Assembly (NCBI GenBank): GCA_902799875.1
Contig: CADCCH010000007.1
Span: 10,165 to 74,164, forward strand
From: an uncultured Bacteroidales bacterium
GTDB taxonomy: Bacteria; Bacteroidota; Bacteroidia; Bacteroidales; Paludibacteraceae
DNA: 64,000 bases
Direction: 5' to 3'
The position numbers and the translations under genes were made by a program. Within the stretch, counting starts at the first letter, position 1, and the number at the start of each line of letters is the position of its first letter. The notes below the pieces were generated by a model, which saw only the letters and a list, made by a program, of their open reading frames with translations, ran no database searches and was not told the DNA's origin. Shown in pieces: positions 52,963 through 60,300 of the stretch.

Positions 52963-53243
52963 TTATTTCAGTTCCAATGCAATTTCAATATTCTCGACTC
53001 CTGTATTTTCAGCTTGTTGCTTAGGTTCACGCCGTGTATCCCAAAGATCGTCAATATGAATTTCTTTCTCTAAAACCCTATATACAATCTTGTTATAAGA
53101 GTAGGATACTTTTTTATTAAAGCGACTACACTCTTCAATTCATTGTTGAATTTAATTGCAGATTCGCGTCCAAATTCATCCTTTAGATATTGCACAATAG
53201 CCACTCGAGCCATTTTTGCACTTTGAGCCCAAATGATTTTCAT
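52963..53243 (-). pseudogene. RelE/ParE-type toxin, frame broken
   Basis: From the ATG at 53243 the frame encodes MKIIWAQSAKMARVAIVQYL, KDEFGRES, then LIKKYP, after which it leaves the family. The next frame resumes with NKIVYRVLEKEIHIDDLWDTRREP and ends at 52963, a typical RelE/ParE C-terminus. Total length (281 bases) is not a multiple of three. Compared with relatives, the central strand with the catalytic basic residues seems lost, so the toxin is probably inactive. The ATG overlaps the antitoxin stop as ATGA. Confidence 0.75.
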
Positions 53244-53542
53244 GCCGCTTCTGCCACTTCCAAATCGTTTAACATCGCATCCACTTCCGCATCAACCTCT
53301 TCTTCTGTATAGAATTGACCAGCAGCTATTTCCTTTTCTGCATTTTCTACTCGGGCGATCAATTCCTCACGCGTGTAGGGGCGGGTTTCCTCTTCCGACT
53401 GCATTAAATGCGCAGCAAGCCACAGACGATTTTTTGCATCCAACGTCGCCTGCAAATAACCTAATAATTTATTTAAATCAACAGAAACAAAATGCTCAGC
53501 GATTTCTGCCTTTGATATTGATTGCTTTTGTGCTGCACTCAT
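53240..53542 (-). CDS. Antitoxin of the damaged RelE-type pair
   Basis: This 100-aa acidic, helical protein (start MSAAQKQSISKAEIAEHFVS; end EEEVDAEVDAMLNDLEVAEA) lies directly before a RelE/ParE toxin gene with ATGA overlap. The toxin is broken, so the antitoxin is an orphan, possibly kept for regulation or not yet lost. The start at 53542 follows the leader copy; a longer in-frame start lies inside that repeat and is rejected. Confidence 0.7.
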   Translation of the reverse strand: MSAAQKQSISKAEIAEHFVSVDLNKLLGYLQATLDAKNRLWLAAHLMQSEEETRPYTREELIARVENAEKEIAAGQFYTEEEVDAEVDAMLNDLEVAEAA

Positions 53543-53553
53543 AATGTTTGAGA

Positions 53554-53594
53554 TTTTAAAGTTAAACAAAAAGTTAATTATATTAGTTTGATTT
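53554..53594. repeat. 41-bp direct repeat, right copy
   Basis: Identical to 52882-52922. Together they bracket the RelE-type pair (about 630 bases), as expected after insertion with target duplication or recombination. Confidence 0.95.
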
Positions 53595-53632
53595 GTTGCG
53601 AATCTTAATAATCGTATACTTTTTAACGAAAA

Positions 53633-53661
53633 GAAACAAAACCGTATAATGGTTCTGTTTC
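53633..53661 (-). promoter_or_regulatory. Attenuator-like hairpin in the leader
   Basis: On the minus strand GAAACAGAACC pairs with GGTTTTGTTTC, followed by a T-rich stretch TTTTCGTT. It comes 1 base after the stop codon of the small upstream ORF, the arrangement expected for translation-controlled termination. Confidence 0.55.
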
Positions 53662-53662
53662 C

Positions 53663-53737
53663 TTATTGCGCATACTTCCCACCCACGGACGTCAGTCCGG
53701 TAGTATAGTATTGATATGTCGCTGTTTGATTCATCAT
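53663..53737 (-). CDS. Possible 24-aa leader peptide
   Basis: The reading frame gives MMNQTATYQYYTTGLTSVGG and KYAQ, with four Tyr and five Thr in 24 residues. It lies in the long leader between the promoter at 53880 and the antitoxin gene, directly before a terminator-like hairpin. A regulatory upstream ORF is a reasonable reading, but chance cannot be excluded for so short a frame. Confidence 0.4.
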   Translation of the reverse strand: MMNQTATYQYYTTGLTSVGGKYAQ

Positions 53738-53879
53738 AACGTAGTGTCTTTCGCGTTCAGCAAGAAGATTGCTAAGGTCAATACCACTCTGCTAAATTGA
53801 CGGGCAACTTCTGCCTCCGCTCCCCCCACAAAATCTCACAGAGTTCGCATTTTGCGGGGCCCCCATTCAAAATTCGCTG

Positions 53880-53911
53880 CAAAGGTACGAAAAAAAATTG
53901 ATATACGCAAG
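53880..53911 (-). promoter_or_regulatory. Promoter of the long structured leader
   Basis: Minus-strand -7 TACCTTTG (plus 53880-53887) and -33 CTTGCGTATATCAA. The transcript has a leader of about 330 bases with a GC-rich hairpin near its 5' end (CCCCGCAAAAT with ATTTTGTGGGG, plus 53830-53868 region), the small ORF and the hairpin above. Apart from these 53543-53879 holds no gene. Confidence 0.7.
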
Positions 53912-54010
53912 TGTTTTTGAAAAAATATATTTTTTGTCAAATTCGTTTTACGTATTATCTATTTTTATTGTCTTTTTGTCGCCTTTTTGTCCGATTTCCC
54001 GGGCAAAAAA

Positions 54011-54034
54011 CAACCCCGCCATCTGGCAGGGTTG
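54011..54034 (-). terminator. Terminator of the PIN toxin operon
   Basis: CAACCCCGCCA and TGGCAGGGTTG form the stem; the minus strand continues with a T-run. It belongs to the same terminator family as 45785 and 46337. Confidence 0.85.
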
Positions 54035-54044
54035 CTGAGAAGTT

Positions 54045-54458
54045 TTATTTTAGCATTGCTAAATATTCGGATGCTGTCATCACCGGAATCTTAGACAGAG
54101 TGAAATCTTGACCATTACGAGTAATGATAAAATCCGCCTTAGCTTTCACTGCGGAATAATATTGCAGTGCATCTTCGAAGTCAGAAAAACCGGATATAAT
54201 TGCATCATCCACAACCCTTTCGTCAGTTGCTGCTACTCGAACTAATTGGCGTAAGTTTGCCAACAAACCATGAACCGCTTCGGGGCTGTTATGCTTACCT
54301 AACAAATAGGAAGCCGTCGCAAAAGTAATTGGTGAAACGTACAATTGTACCCGCTTATGATAAGCCTCTGCGAACAATAAAGCAGCATCTTTACAAAAAG
54401 GCTGGCGCTCCTCGAGAAGATCTACGACTATATTGGCATCCAAGAACAAACGGCTCAT
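54045..54458 (-). CDS. PIN-domain toxin, VapC-like ribonuclease
   Basis: This 137-aa protein has the PIN fold with the expected acidic residues: FLDANIVVDLLEERQPF at the start, an internal Glu/Asp region (DFEDALQYYSAVKA) and FIITRNGQDF near the end. VapC-type toxins cut tRNA or rRNA with magnesium. The start overlaps the antitoxin stop by 4 bases (ATGA). The pair has its own promoter and terminator, like the other modules here. Confidence 0.88.
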   Translation of the reverse strand: MSRLFLDANIVVDLLEERQPFCKDAALLFAEAYHKRVQLYVSPITFATASYLLGKHNSPEAVHGLLANLRQLVRVAATDERVVDDAIISGFSDFEDALQYYSAVKAKADFIITRNGQDFTLSKIPVMTASEYLAMLK

Positions 54459-54706
54459 TGATATTTCTCCTCTAAATGTTTATGATATGCCTTTCGCCCA
54501 TTAAGGTCGTCTTCTCTCAATTGCCCACCTGTAGAGCCAAGTAAACTAACAACTATATCAGGCAACTCTTGCTCTTTTGCTTTAGCCTTTTCCTTATTGA
54601 TGAATCGCTCGAGGTAATTCTCTATCATCAATGTCAAATTGAGACCTCTCTGCTCAGCATAAGACTGAGCAGTTCCATATAAACTCGGGTTGATTGCTAC
54701 CTGCAT
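54455..54706 (-). CDS. Antitoxin of the PIN pair, DUF6364-like
   Basis: This 83-aa protein (MQVAINPSLYGTAQSYAEQR, LNLTLMIENYLERF) has a ribbon-helix-helix-like start, as in DUF6364 antitoxins of Bacteroidetes that pair with PIN toxins. AGGAGG with proper spacing fixes the ATG at 54706; a longer in-frame start would lie in the promoter. It should bind the operator near its promoter and neutralise the toxin. Confidence 0.8.
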   Translation of the reverse strand: MQVAINPSLYGTAQSYAEQRGLNLTLMIENYLERFINKEKAKAKEQELPDIVVSLLGSTGGQLREDDLNGRKAYHKHLEEKYQ

Positions 54707-54733
54707 AAATACCTCCTCTTTCAATTTTGCTCG

Positions 54734-54765
54734 CAAAATTACTACAAATATTTGACATATGCAAA
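54734..54765 (-). promoter_or_regulatory. Promoter of the PIN operon
   Basis: Minus-strand -7 TAATTTTG (plus 54734-54741) and the exact extended -33 box ATTTGCATATGTCAAA (plus 54750-54765). Confidence 0.8.
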
Positions 54766-54787
54766 TATTTTATGGAAAAACCTTCTG

Positions 54788-54901
54788 TTTTGCCTCATTT
54801 TTGGCGATTTTGGGCTATAGAAACAACCAAAGGCAGCGGGTGTGCTGCCTTTGATAGTCTTGTCTCGCGTACGCGATAATATATTGTTCGCGCACATGTG
54901 C
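54788..54901 (-). repeat. Module spacer A with terminator and palindromes
   Basis: Bases 54788-54824 (37) and 54855-54901 (47) are identical to 55618-55654 and 55685-55731. Between lies a terminator hairpin AAAGGCAGC/GCTGCCTTT (54829-54852) for the HEPN/MNT operon. The 47-base part contains the palindromes CGCGTACGCG, AATATATT and GCACATGTGC. Confidence 0.9.
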
Positions 54902-54906
54902 GAGGA

Positions 54907-55254
54907 TTATACAAAATCTTCGTGGAATTTCTCAATATGTACTTTAAAGTGCGGGATGTCTTTTGTGATGGTCGCCCATAACATATCTTTGCTGATATGA
55001 ATATAGTCGTGCACCAACACATTCCGCATAGCTACTATCGGTCTCCAATCCACCTCCGTATGCTCATCTCGAAACTCGTGCGTCAACATATTGGCAGCTT
55101 CGCCAATGATCTCTATTTGTTTCACCAGACCATAATACAGCAAACGATTATTGAGCAACTCCTCTTTAGTGTAAGTCGCTAAACCATTCTCAATTACGCT
55201 TATGGCATCCAGAATATGCTCCAAACGCTCTTTGTCTCTATTATGCTCTCTCAT
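54907..55254 (-). CDS. hepT: HEPN toxin of an MNT/HEPN pair
   Basis: This 115-aa helical protein is a HepT (DUF86) ribonuclease toxin: the catalytic R-x4-6-H motif is seen as RNVLVHDY near residue 77, and QIEIIGEAANML is a typical helix. HepT toxins cut RNA and are silenced by AMP addition from the MNT partner. The gene overlaps the MNT gene by 14 bases. Its stop lies 5 bases from the palindromic part of spacer A. Confidence 0.88.
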   Translation of the reverse strand: MREHNRDKERLEHILDAISVIENGLATYTKEELLNNRLLYYGLVKQIEIIGEAANMLTHEFRDEHTEVDWRPIVAMRNVLVHDYIHISKDMLWATITKDIPHFKVHIEKFHEDFV

Positions 55255-55546
55255 AGATCAAGAATTTATCACGATTAGCAGACTCTTGCGCAAAAGGTAA
55301 CAACTCATCGCTCTCCACCAGATCCACCTCTCGTTGCAAAAGATCCTGCAGATCCAGTTTCATAGTCACATACTGGAACAACCCCATCGGTTTGGATTTA
55401 TCCAGATCGACCATTATATCCACATCGCTATCCTTTGTTTCCTCCCCGCGCGAACAGGAGCCAAACAGATAGGCTCTATTCACAGGCTGCGAAGCAAAGA
55501 AATGCTGTATCTGCGGTATCATATTTGCTACTTCTGCACTCGGCAT
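55241..55546 (-). CDS. mntA: MNT nucleotidyltransferase antitoxin
   Basis: This 101-aa protein has the minimal nucleotidyltransferase motif FGSCSRGEETKDSDVDIMVDL (GSxxRG and DxD). MntA-type antitoxins transfer AMP to a Tyr next to the HepT active site (the Tyr of VHDY). It is the first gene of the pair, with the standard order. The start at 55546 lies about 25 bases after the expected transcript start. Confidence 0.88.
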   Translation of the reverse strand: MPSAEVANMIPQIQHFFASQPVNRAYLFGSCSRGEETKDSDVDIMVDLDKSKPMGLFQYVTMKLDLQDLLQREVDLVESDELLPFAQESANRDKFLIYERA

Positions 55547-55572
55547 ATCGTCTTCCTTTTACCTTTGACGCC

Positions 55573-55605
55573 GCAAAGGTACTGCTTTTTTTTGATATAT
55601 GCAAG
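55573..55605 (-). promoter_or_regulatory. Promoter of the HEPN/MNT operon
   Basis: Minus-strand -7 TACCTTTG (plus 55574-55581) and -33 CTTGCATATATCAAA. It is part of a 71-base block (55573-55643) identical to 56387-56457. Confidence 0.8.
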
Positions 55606-55617
55606 AGAGAAGATGCT

Positions 55618-55731
55618 TTTTGCCTCATTTTTGGCGATTTTGGGCTATAGAAACTATCAAAGGCAGCACACACGCTGCCTTTGGTAGTCTTGTCTCGCGT
55701 ACGCGATAATATATTGTTCGCGCACATGTGC
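55618..55731 (-). repeat. Module spacer B with terminator and palindromes
   Basis: Same parts as spacer A: 37 identical bases, a terminator hairpin AAAGGCAGC/GCTGCCTTT with another loop (55659-55682), and 47 identical bases. The stop codon of the DUF6169 gene begins at the very next base (55732). Confidence 0.9.
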
Positions 55732-56223
55732 TCATCCCTCATTATGCTCAATCGTAAAATTATGGAAAGCACTGAGCACCTGAATAACCATAGGATGATC
55801 CTTACGCAAGAGGATACTGGAAAGATAACGCATATTGTCTATCATCATCCCTTCGGTATGTAACGTATAAGATTCACTTTCTTCGAATGAATAAAACCAA
55901 GCACGGAACAACCTATCGCGAGAGGCTTGTCGTCCATCTGCCGTATCGCAGATATACAACATAACCGCTTCTTCATGGGCAAAGAATTCCTCAATGATCA
56001 CTTTCACTGTCTCAGAGATATCGTCATCCTTTCGTCCTTTCTTACTAGATGTTTTGGTCAAAAAGAACTGATATACGCCCTCATCATAGAATGACACATC
56101 CGCAAGAAAACTGGCGGTATATGAAATCCCGTGCTTTGTTGTAAAAGCAAAAACACCATCATCAACTTGCCTAACGCGATAAGGGGCTCGCAAGTTTATC
56201 TTCTCAGCCGAGATCTGGATCAT
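55732..56223 (-). CDS. DUF6169-like protein
   Basis: This 163-aa protein begins MIQISAEKINLRAPYRVRQV, has VFAFTTKHGISYTASFLADV and a C-terminal helical part. It resembles DUF6169, a Bacteroidetes family found in mobile or accessory DNA without known function. The start overlaps the stop of the 44-aa gene upstream (ATGA), an arrangement shared with TA pairs, so it may be the larger partner of a two-gene module. Confidence 0.7.
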   Translation of the reverse strand: MIQISAEKINLRAPYRVRQVDDGVFAFTTKHGISYTASFLADVSFYDEGVYQFFLTKTSSKKGRKDDDISETVKVIIEEFFAHEEAVMLYICDTADGRQASRDRLFRAWFYSFEESESYTLHTEGMMIDNMRYLSSILLRKDHPMVIQVLSAFHNFTIEHNEG

Positions 56224-56354
56224 GGTGCAACTTGATATTCAGGATGTTTTGCCATTAACTCGCGGATATGAGCTTCCCAAATCTTCCTCATGCCTACCAT
56301 CTTACGCAGAGCTTCCAAACGCTCCTCTTCTGTTTTATAAACAACTGCTTTCAT
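56220..56354 (-). CDS. Small 44-aa partner of the DUF6169 gene
   Basis: This 44-aa helical peptide (MKAVVYKTEEERLEALRKMV, GMRKIWEAHIRELMAKHPEY) has AGGAG before its ATG at 56354 and a 4-base ATGA overlap with the DUF6169 gene. It is rich in charged residues and could be a small antitoxin-like regulator. No family is recognised. Confidence 0.65.
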   Translation of the reverse strand: MKAVVYKTEEERLEALRKMVGMRKIWEAHIRELMAKHPEYQVAP

Positions 56355-56386
56355 AGTAATGCTCCTTTCCTTTTACCTTTGTCGCT

Positions 56387-56457
56387 GCAAAGGTACTGCT
56401 TTTTTTTGATATATGCAAGAGAGAAGATGCTTTTTGCCTCATTTTTGGCGATTTTGG
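56387..56457 (-). promoter_or_regulatory. Promoter block of the DUF6169 module
   Basis: These 71 bases are identical to 55573-55643: -7 TACCTTTG (plus 56388-56395), -33 CTTGCATATATCAAA and the upstream CGCCAAAAATGAGGC motif. Confidence 0.85.
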
Positions 56458-56475
56458 ACGAACGTATCCCCAAAA

Positions 56476-56509
56476 ACACAACCCCACCTCATGGAGGCAG
56501 GGTTGTTGT
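56476..56509 (-). terminator. Terminator of the YoeB/peptide operon
   Basis: AACCCCACCTC and GAGGCAGGGTT with flanking ACA/TGT pairs form the stem. It is a variant of the AACCCCGCC family. Beyond it, 56515-56552 holds a decayed version of the palindrome-rich sequence (CGCGCGATATAT, CGCACGTGTGTACGCG). Confidence 0.7.
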
Positions 56510-56552
56510 TTCATCTTACGCGCGATATATGGTTCGCACGTGTGTACGCGTG

Positions 56553-56732
56553 TTAGTCGATCACTTCGCCCCTTGCCGGTGCGTGAGCTGTACCGCCACC
56601 GCCACCACCTGTGTTAACGGAAACGGTAGCATCTTGCATCATGTACTCCGTATTAACGGTCATGATTTCTGTTTTCGGATTTTTATACATCTTTTTCTTA
56701 GCCATAAAGGCACGATTAGTTACACTGTTCAT
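56553..56732 (-). CDS. Short peptide of the YxxPxxE family, glycine-rich
   Basis: The frame gives 59 aa from the ATG at 56732, or 50 aa (MAKKKMYKNPKTEIMTVNTE onward) from 56705; the second start looks better because the leader then begins like the other peptides. It has K-N-P-K-T-E, MMQDA and the tail VNTGGGGGGTAHAPARGEVID. Six glycines in a row and the variable tail resemble a precursor peptide. It lies 37 bases after the YoeB-like toxin gene in one operon. Function unknown. Confidence 0.72.
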   Translation of the reverse strand: MNSVTNRAFMAKKKMYKNPKTEIMTVNTEYMMQDATVSVNTGGGGGGTAHAPARGEVID

Positions 56733-56769
56733 AATTACTTATCAATTGTCAAAATATTGGAATAATGAC

Positions 56770-57045
56770 TTATTTATCATCATAATGTTCCTCTACTTGG
56801 ATTATCAACACACTGACTTTCTCGTCATATATATCATAAATAATTCTGTCATGTGCCGTAATGTGCCGGGAATACGTGATATCGTCGCCTCCAATTAAAG
56901 CCTCCGGATGCCCAATTCCCGTACGCGGATGCTCCATAATATCGATAAGCACCTCTATCGCTTTCTTATATACGCGCGGATTGGACTTTTTCCATTTCTT
57001 AAGAGTCTTCTCCGCTGCTTTTGAATACTCAACTGCGTATATCAT
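56770..57045 (-). CDS. YoeB/Txe-like toxin
   Basis: This 91-aa RelE-fold protein has VEYSKAAEKTLKKWKKSNP at the start, then IMEHPRTGIGHPEALIG, YSRHITAHDRIIYDIYDEKV and the HY end (EEHYDDK). These are the same features as in the toxin at 1086-1361, so it should be a ribosome-dependent mRNA endonuclease. It overlaps its antitoxin by 4 bases (ATGA). A short peptide gene follows in the same operon. Confidence 0.88.
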   Translation of the reverse strand: MIYAVEYSKAAEKTLKKWKKSNPRVYKKAIEVLIDIMEHPRTGIGHPEALIGGDDITYSRHITAHDRIIYDIYDEKVSVLIIQVEEHYDDK

Positions 57046-57275
57046 AGAGCGTCAAAGTATTGGTGCATCTCTTCAGGAGTTCTACATACCTTGAGTTCAC
57101 CATTAGCAGATTCTTTTCTAGCCTTATTGATGGCTCTACGCATAGCAGGTGTAATAGCTTGACCCTCGCCAACTACTTTGGTCTCTTCTCTTCGAAAAGT
57201 CCATCCCATCGAGCGCACCATCTGTTCGAACCAACCGACTTGTGCACCTGGTACTTGCAATGTCATAGTAGTCAT
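57042..57275 (-). CDS. Antitoxin of the second YoeB-type pair
   Basis: This 77-aa protein (MTTMTLQVPGAQVGWFEQMV start; ELKVCRTPEEMHQYFDAL end) precedes the toxin with ATGA overlap. The N-terminal strand-helix could bind DNA; the C-terminal helix would cover the toxin. It is not evidently similar to the antitoxin at 848-1096 despite the related toxins. The start may also be at the second Met. Confidence 0.78.
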   Translation of the reverse strand: MTTMTLQVPGAQVGWFEQMVRSMGWTFRREETKVVGEGQAITPAMRRAINKARKESANGELKVCRTPEEMHQYFDAL

Positions 57276-57303
57276 ATTCCTAACAATTTTCTAAATTCGG
57301 CTG

Positions 57304-57335
57304 CAAAGGTACGGCAAATTTTTGACATATGCAAA
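57304..57335 (-). promoter_or_regulatory. Promoter of the second YoeB operon
   Basis: Minus-strand -7 TACCTTTG (plus 57304-57311) and -33 TTTGCATATGTCAAA (plus 57321-57335). Confidence 0.8.
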
Positions 57336-57364
57336 TTTTTGCCGTACTTTTTGCAACTAAATGA

Positions 57365-60300
57365 TTATTTTACCAATCTTCCGGTAGCGTCGTACATCTT
57401 CTCACCGCGGAGGATAAAGAGCTGACCGTTGATGATCATCTTAACCGGAGCGTTGTCCATTTGAGCGTTCTCAACACCGGTCGTTACAGCCGGAGCACCG
57501 TTCACACCAAGCGACATACGTACGCGGCCAGGAGCCGGAGTCGGATCCTGAATCGGTAAAACCTCATCCAACTTCACATAAGCGCGATTAGCCGGAACAA
57601 GCAAGCCCGTAGCAGTTAAGTCAACACAACTCCACAATGCATGTTGTGCGAAGTAATATACATTCTCCAATAGGTCAGCTGTCAGTGTAATCTCCGTGAA
57701 CGTACCCTTCATAGCACCGCTATTATCCGGCGCAGTAGCAGGAGTCTCATCGGTCAGGATCAAGTCAATACGATTACCCTTAGAGATGAACATGTACGGT
57801 TTACCCGGTTTCATGTGTTTAACGGTCTCGAAGACGATCTTGCCGTATACCGGCTCAGAACCTACGAGTTCGTAGATGTCAGCGCCAACAGCTACCGCAC
57901 CTTGCGGGATACAGATTGTACCCATCTCGCCCGGAGCCAACCAATCATCTGTACGTGCCGGCTCAAGATCGTTATCCAGCTTGAACTCTACGCTCGTGAA
58001 GTTGAACATGTTACCATCACCACCAACGGTCAGAACAACATCACCTGCCGGTACATACTCAGCATAAGTTTGATCGGTCTGATTCGTAGAGTGAAGTTCA
58101 GTCTCAACGCCATTAACCATGAGATAACGGTCAGGTTTATTATTACCAGTATTAGAGCACTTAACAATGACAGAACCAGCAACGGTAGTATGGAACTTGA
58201 TCATCGAAGCTTGCAACTTACCGCTTGCAAACTTGTTAGCAGTAGCCATAATGTTATCAGACTCAAAGTCTGAGTTATTCACAATACCTGCTACGTTTAC
58301 TAAAACTGCCTCATTACACATACCACTTGTCGCAGTAGTACCATCACTTGCCTTCGAGAAGTCCCACAACATGTTGCCGGTTACATCTTGCAACTCAACA
58401 GCCGCAGCCTTCGAGAAGATAACGGTGTAGGTCAACTGGGTGGCGCCATCCTCAGCTGTTACAAGAACCGTAGAAGTAGCTTGACCAGCCTCAAATGCCT
58501 CAGCGTTGGTGATCAACTTCGTTGCCAACTCAGCATTCGTCTCTGCGCTCAATGCAGGAACAGCTGCTACAGATGCTGCCAACTCAACAGCGTAGGTGTA
58601 AACACCTTCCTCAAGTTCGATAGCCGTGTTACCATACTTGAGCGACTTCAAGGTAGCATCATTCGTTACGTGCTCTGTCCACTTAGCGAAGAGAGACATC
58701 GTGCCATCAACTACATCGTTGTCGAAGTCCCAAGCGTTCGTGCATGCTGCTTCTTTGTACCAGCCGCCGAAGTCCCAACCGTCAGCCGTCGGAGCCGTCG
58801 GAGCTACGACTTTCTTGCCTGCTACCAGTTTCTGTGCGTCAATAGCGTCACCATGACCTTGTAGATCGAATGAAACAGTGTACGGACGAAGAACATATAC
58901 CTTCGTGAAGTTCAACGACGAACCATCATAGAGGATATAGAGGTCATCTACGCCGTTCCAAGCAGCGGTAGCTTCAAACTCGTGCTGGCTGCTGGTCTGT
59001 GCCTGATAAGTGCCTGTCTTAGCATTAGAAGTAGAAAGCACATACTTCTGGTTATTATCCGGAATACGGATTACATCACCTGTAGCAATAGCACACTCCA
59101 ACTCAATCTTCATCACTTCTTTGGTCGCCGTCAATTTGAACTTGCCATCTGTTGAGATAGCATCCTTGTCAGAAGTCTCTGTATTATTAATAACAGCAGC
59201 GCCACCAACAAGAGTAGCATAGTTAGCCAAGTCAATAGAACCACCGTTCTTAGCCACCTTCACAGTGGACTCAGGAGCCTTCGTGTTATCAAACTCCATC
59301 GAGAAGACAATACCCTCAGTCGGGCAAGCAACCGGAGCATAAACTGCGTACAGATTAACCGTTGTAGCCTCTGTGCGAGTAATCGTATTAAGAGCTACTA
59401 CACTACCGCCGTCGGTCTCAGCCCAACCTTGGAAGGTGAAGTGACGTTTGTCGGTATCGATCTCAGAAGCCGTCGGATGCTCGTTTACTTCTACCTCCTC
59501 AGAACCCTTCAACGTAGAACCATCGTAGTAGTTAACCGTGAACTTAACCGGGATCAGTTTCAGATTCAGCGTTACTACCGCATCCTCGGTACCCATAGTT
59601 ACGTTAACCGGGTTAGCCGTAGCGTCATCCAGACTTGCGCCCTCGCCGCTTACAGTCCAATTAACGAACTCATACAGCGGGTCAATATCACTATAGGTAG
59701 CCGTCGTGCTATGACCTTCGCGAACAGAAGAAGCGCCGAGCGTTACAACGCCCTTGCCTGCGATATTAACCGCGCTGGTCAGGTTGTGGTAAACGATAGC
59801 GGCACCGCAGTTGGAAACCGTTACGGACTGGAGATATACCGTATTATTTCTGGAAAGCAGGAATGCGTTAGTACCGGCCAAACCGTCACCTTCCTCTACA
59901 GTATAAGTGTACTCTTTTGCACCAACCTCAGTTTGAGTCATCTCCATCTTCGTAGTCTTGGAGAGGTTCTTGAGATACAAGCCCCTTGAAGATGCATCTG
60001 CGGCATAGAATTTAACCTTAATCACAGTTCCGACTTTCATGTCGTTACTCAACTCAACGCGGAGAGAATCGGCACCACCCTTTTGCAATCCGAAACCATT
60101 TGCAGTGTAAGCAAACGATTCACTCCACTTGTTATCCTTCGCACCGGCTGTTTTGATTGCACCGCCGAAAGAACCACTTTGCAAATCAATCGCTTGATTC
60201 TTTGCTGTTGGAGCGTCACCGCTCAATGCAGGAACAAGTATTGCACATCCGTCAAATGCTGTCCACTTAGCATATACCGTAGTAGAAGTGCTCAACGCAG

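Noticed and set aside
53880..57335. True integron cassette array
   Set aside because: No integrase, and the shared spacers do not show the attC R-box pattern; only the general layout is similar.
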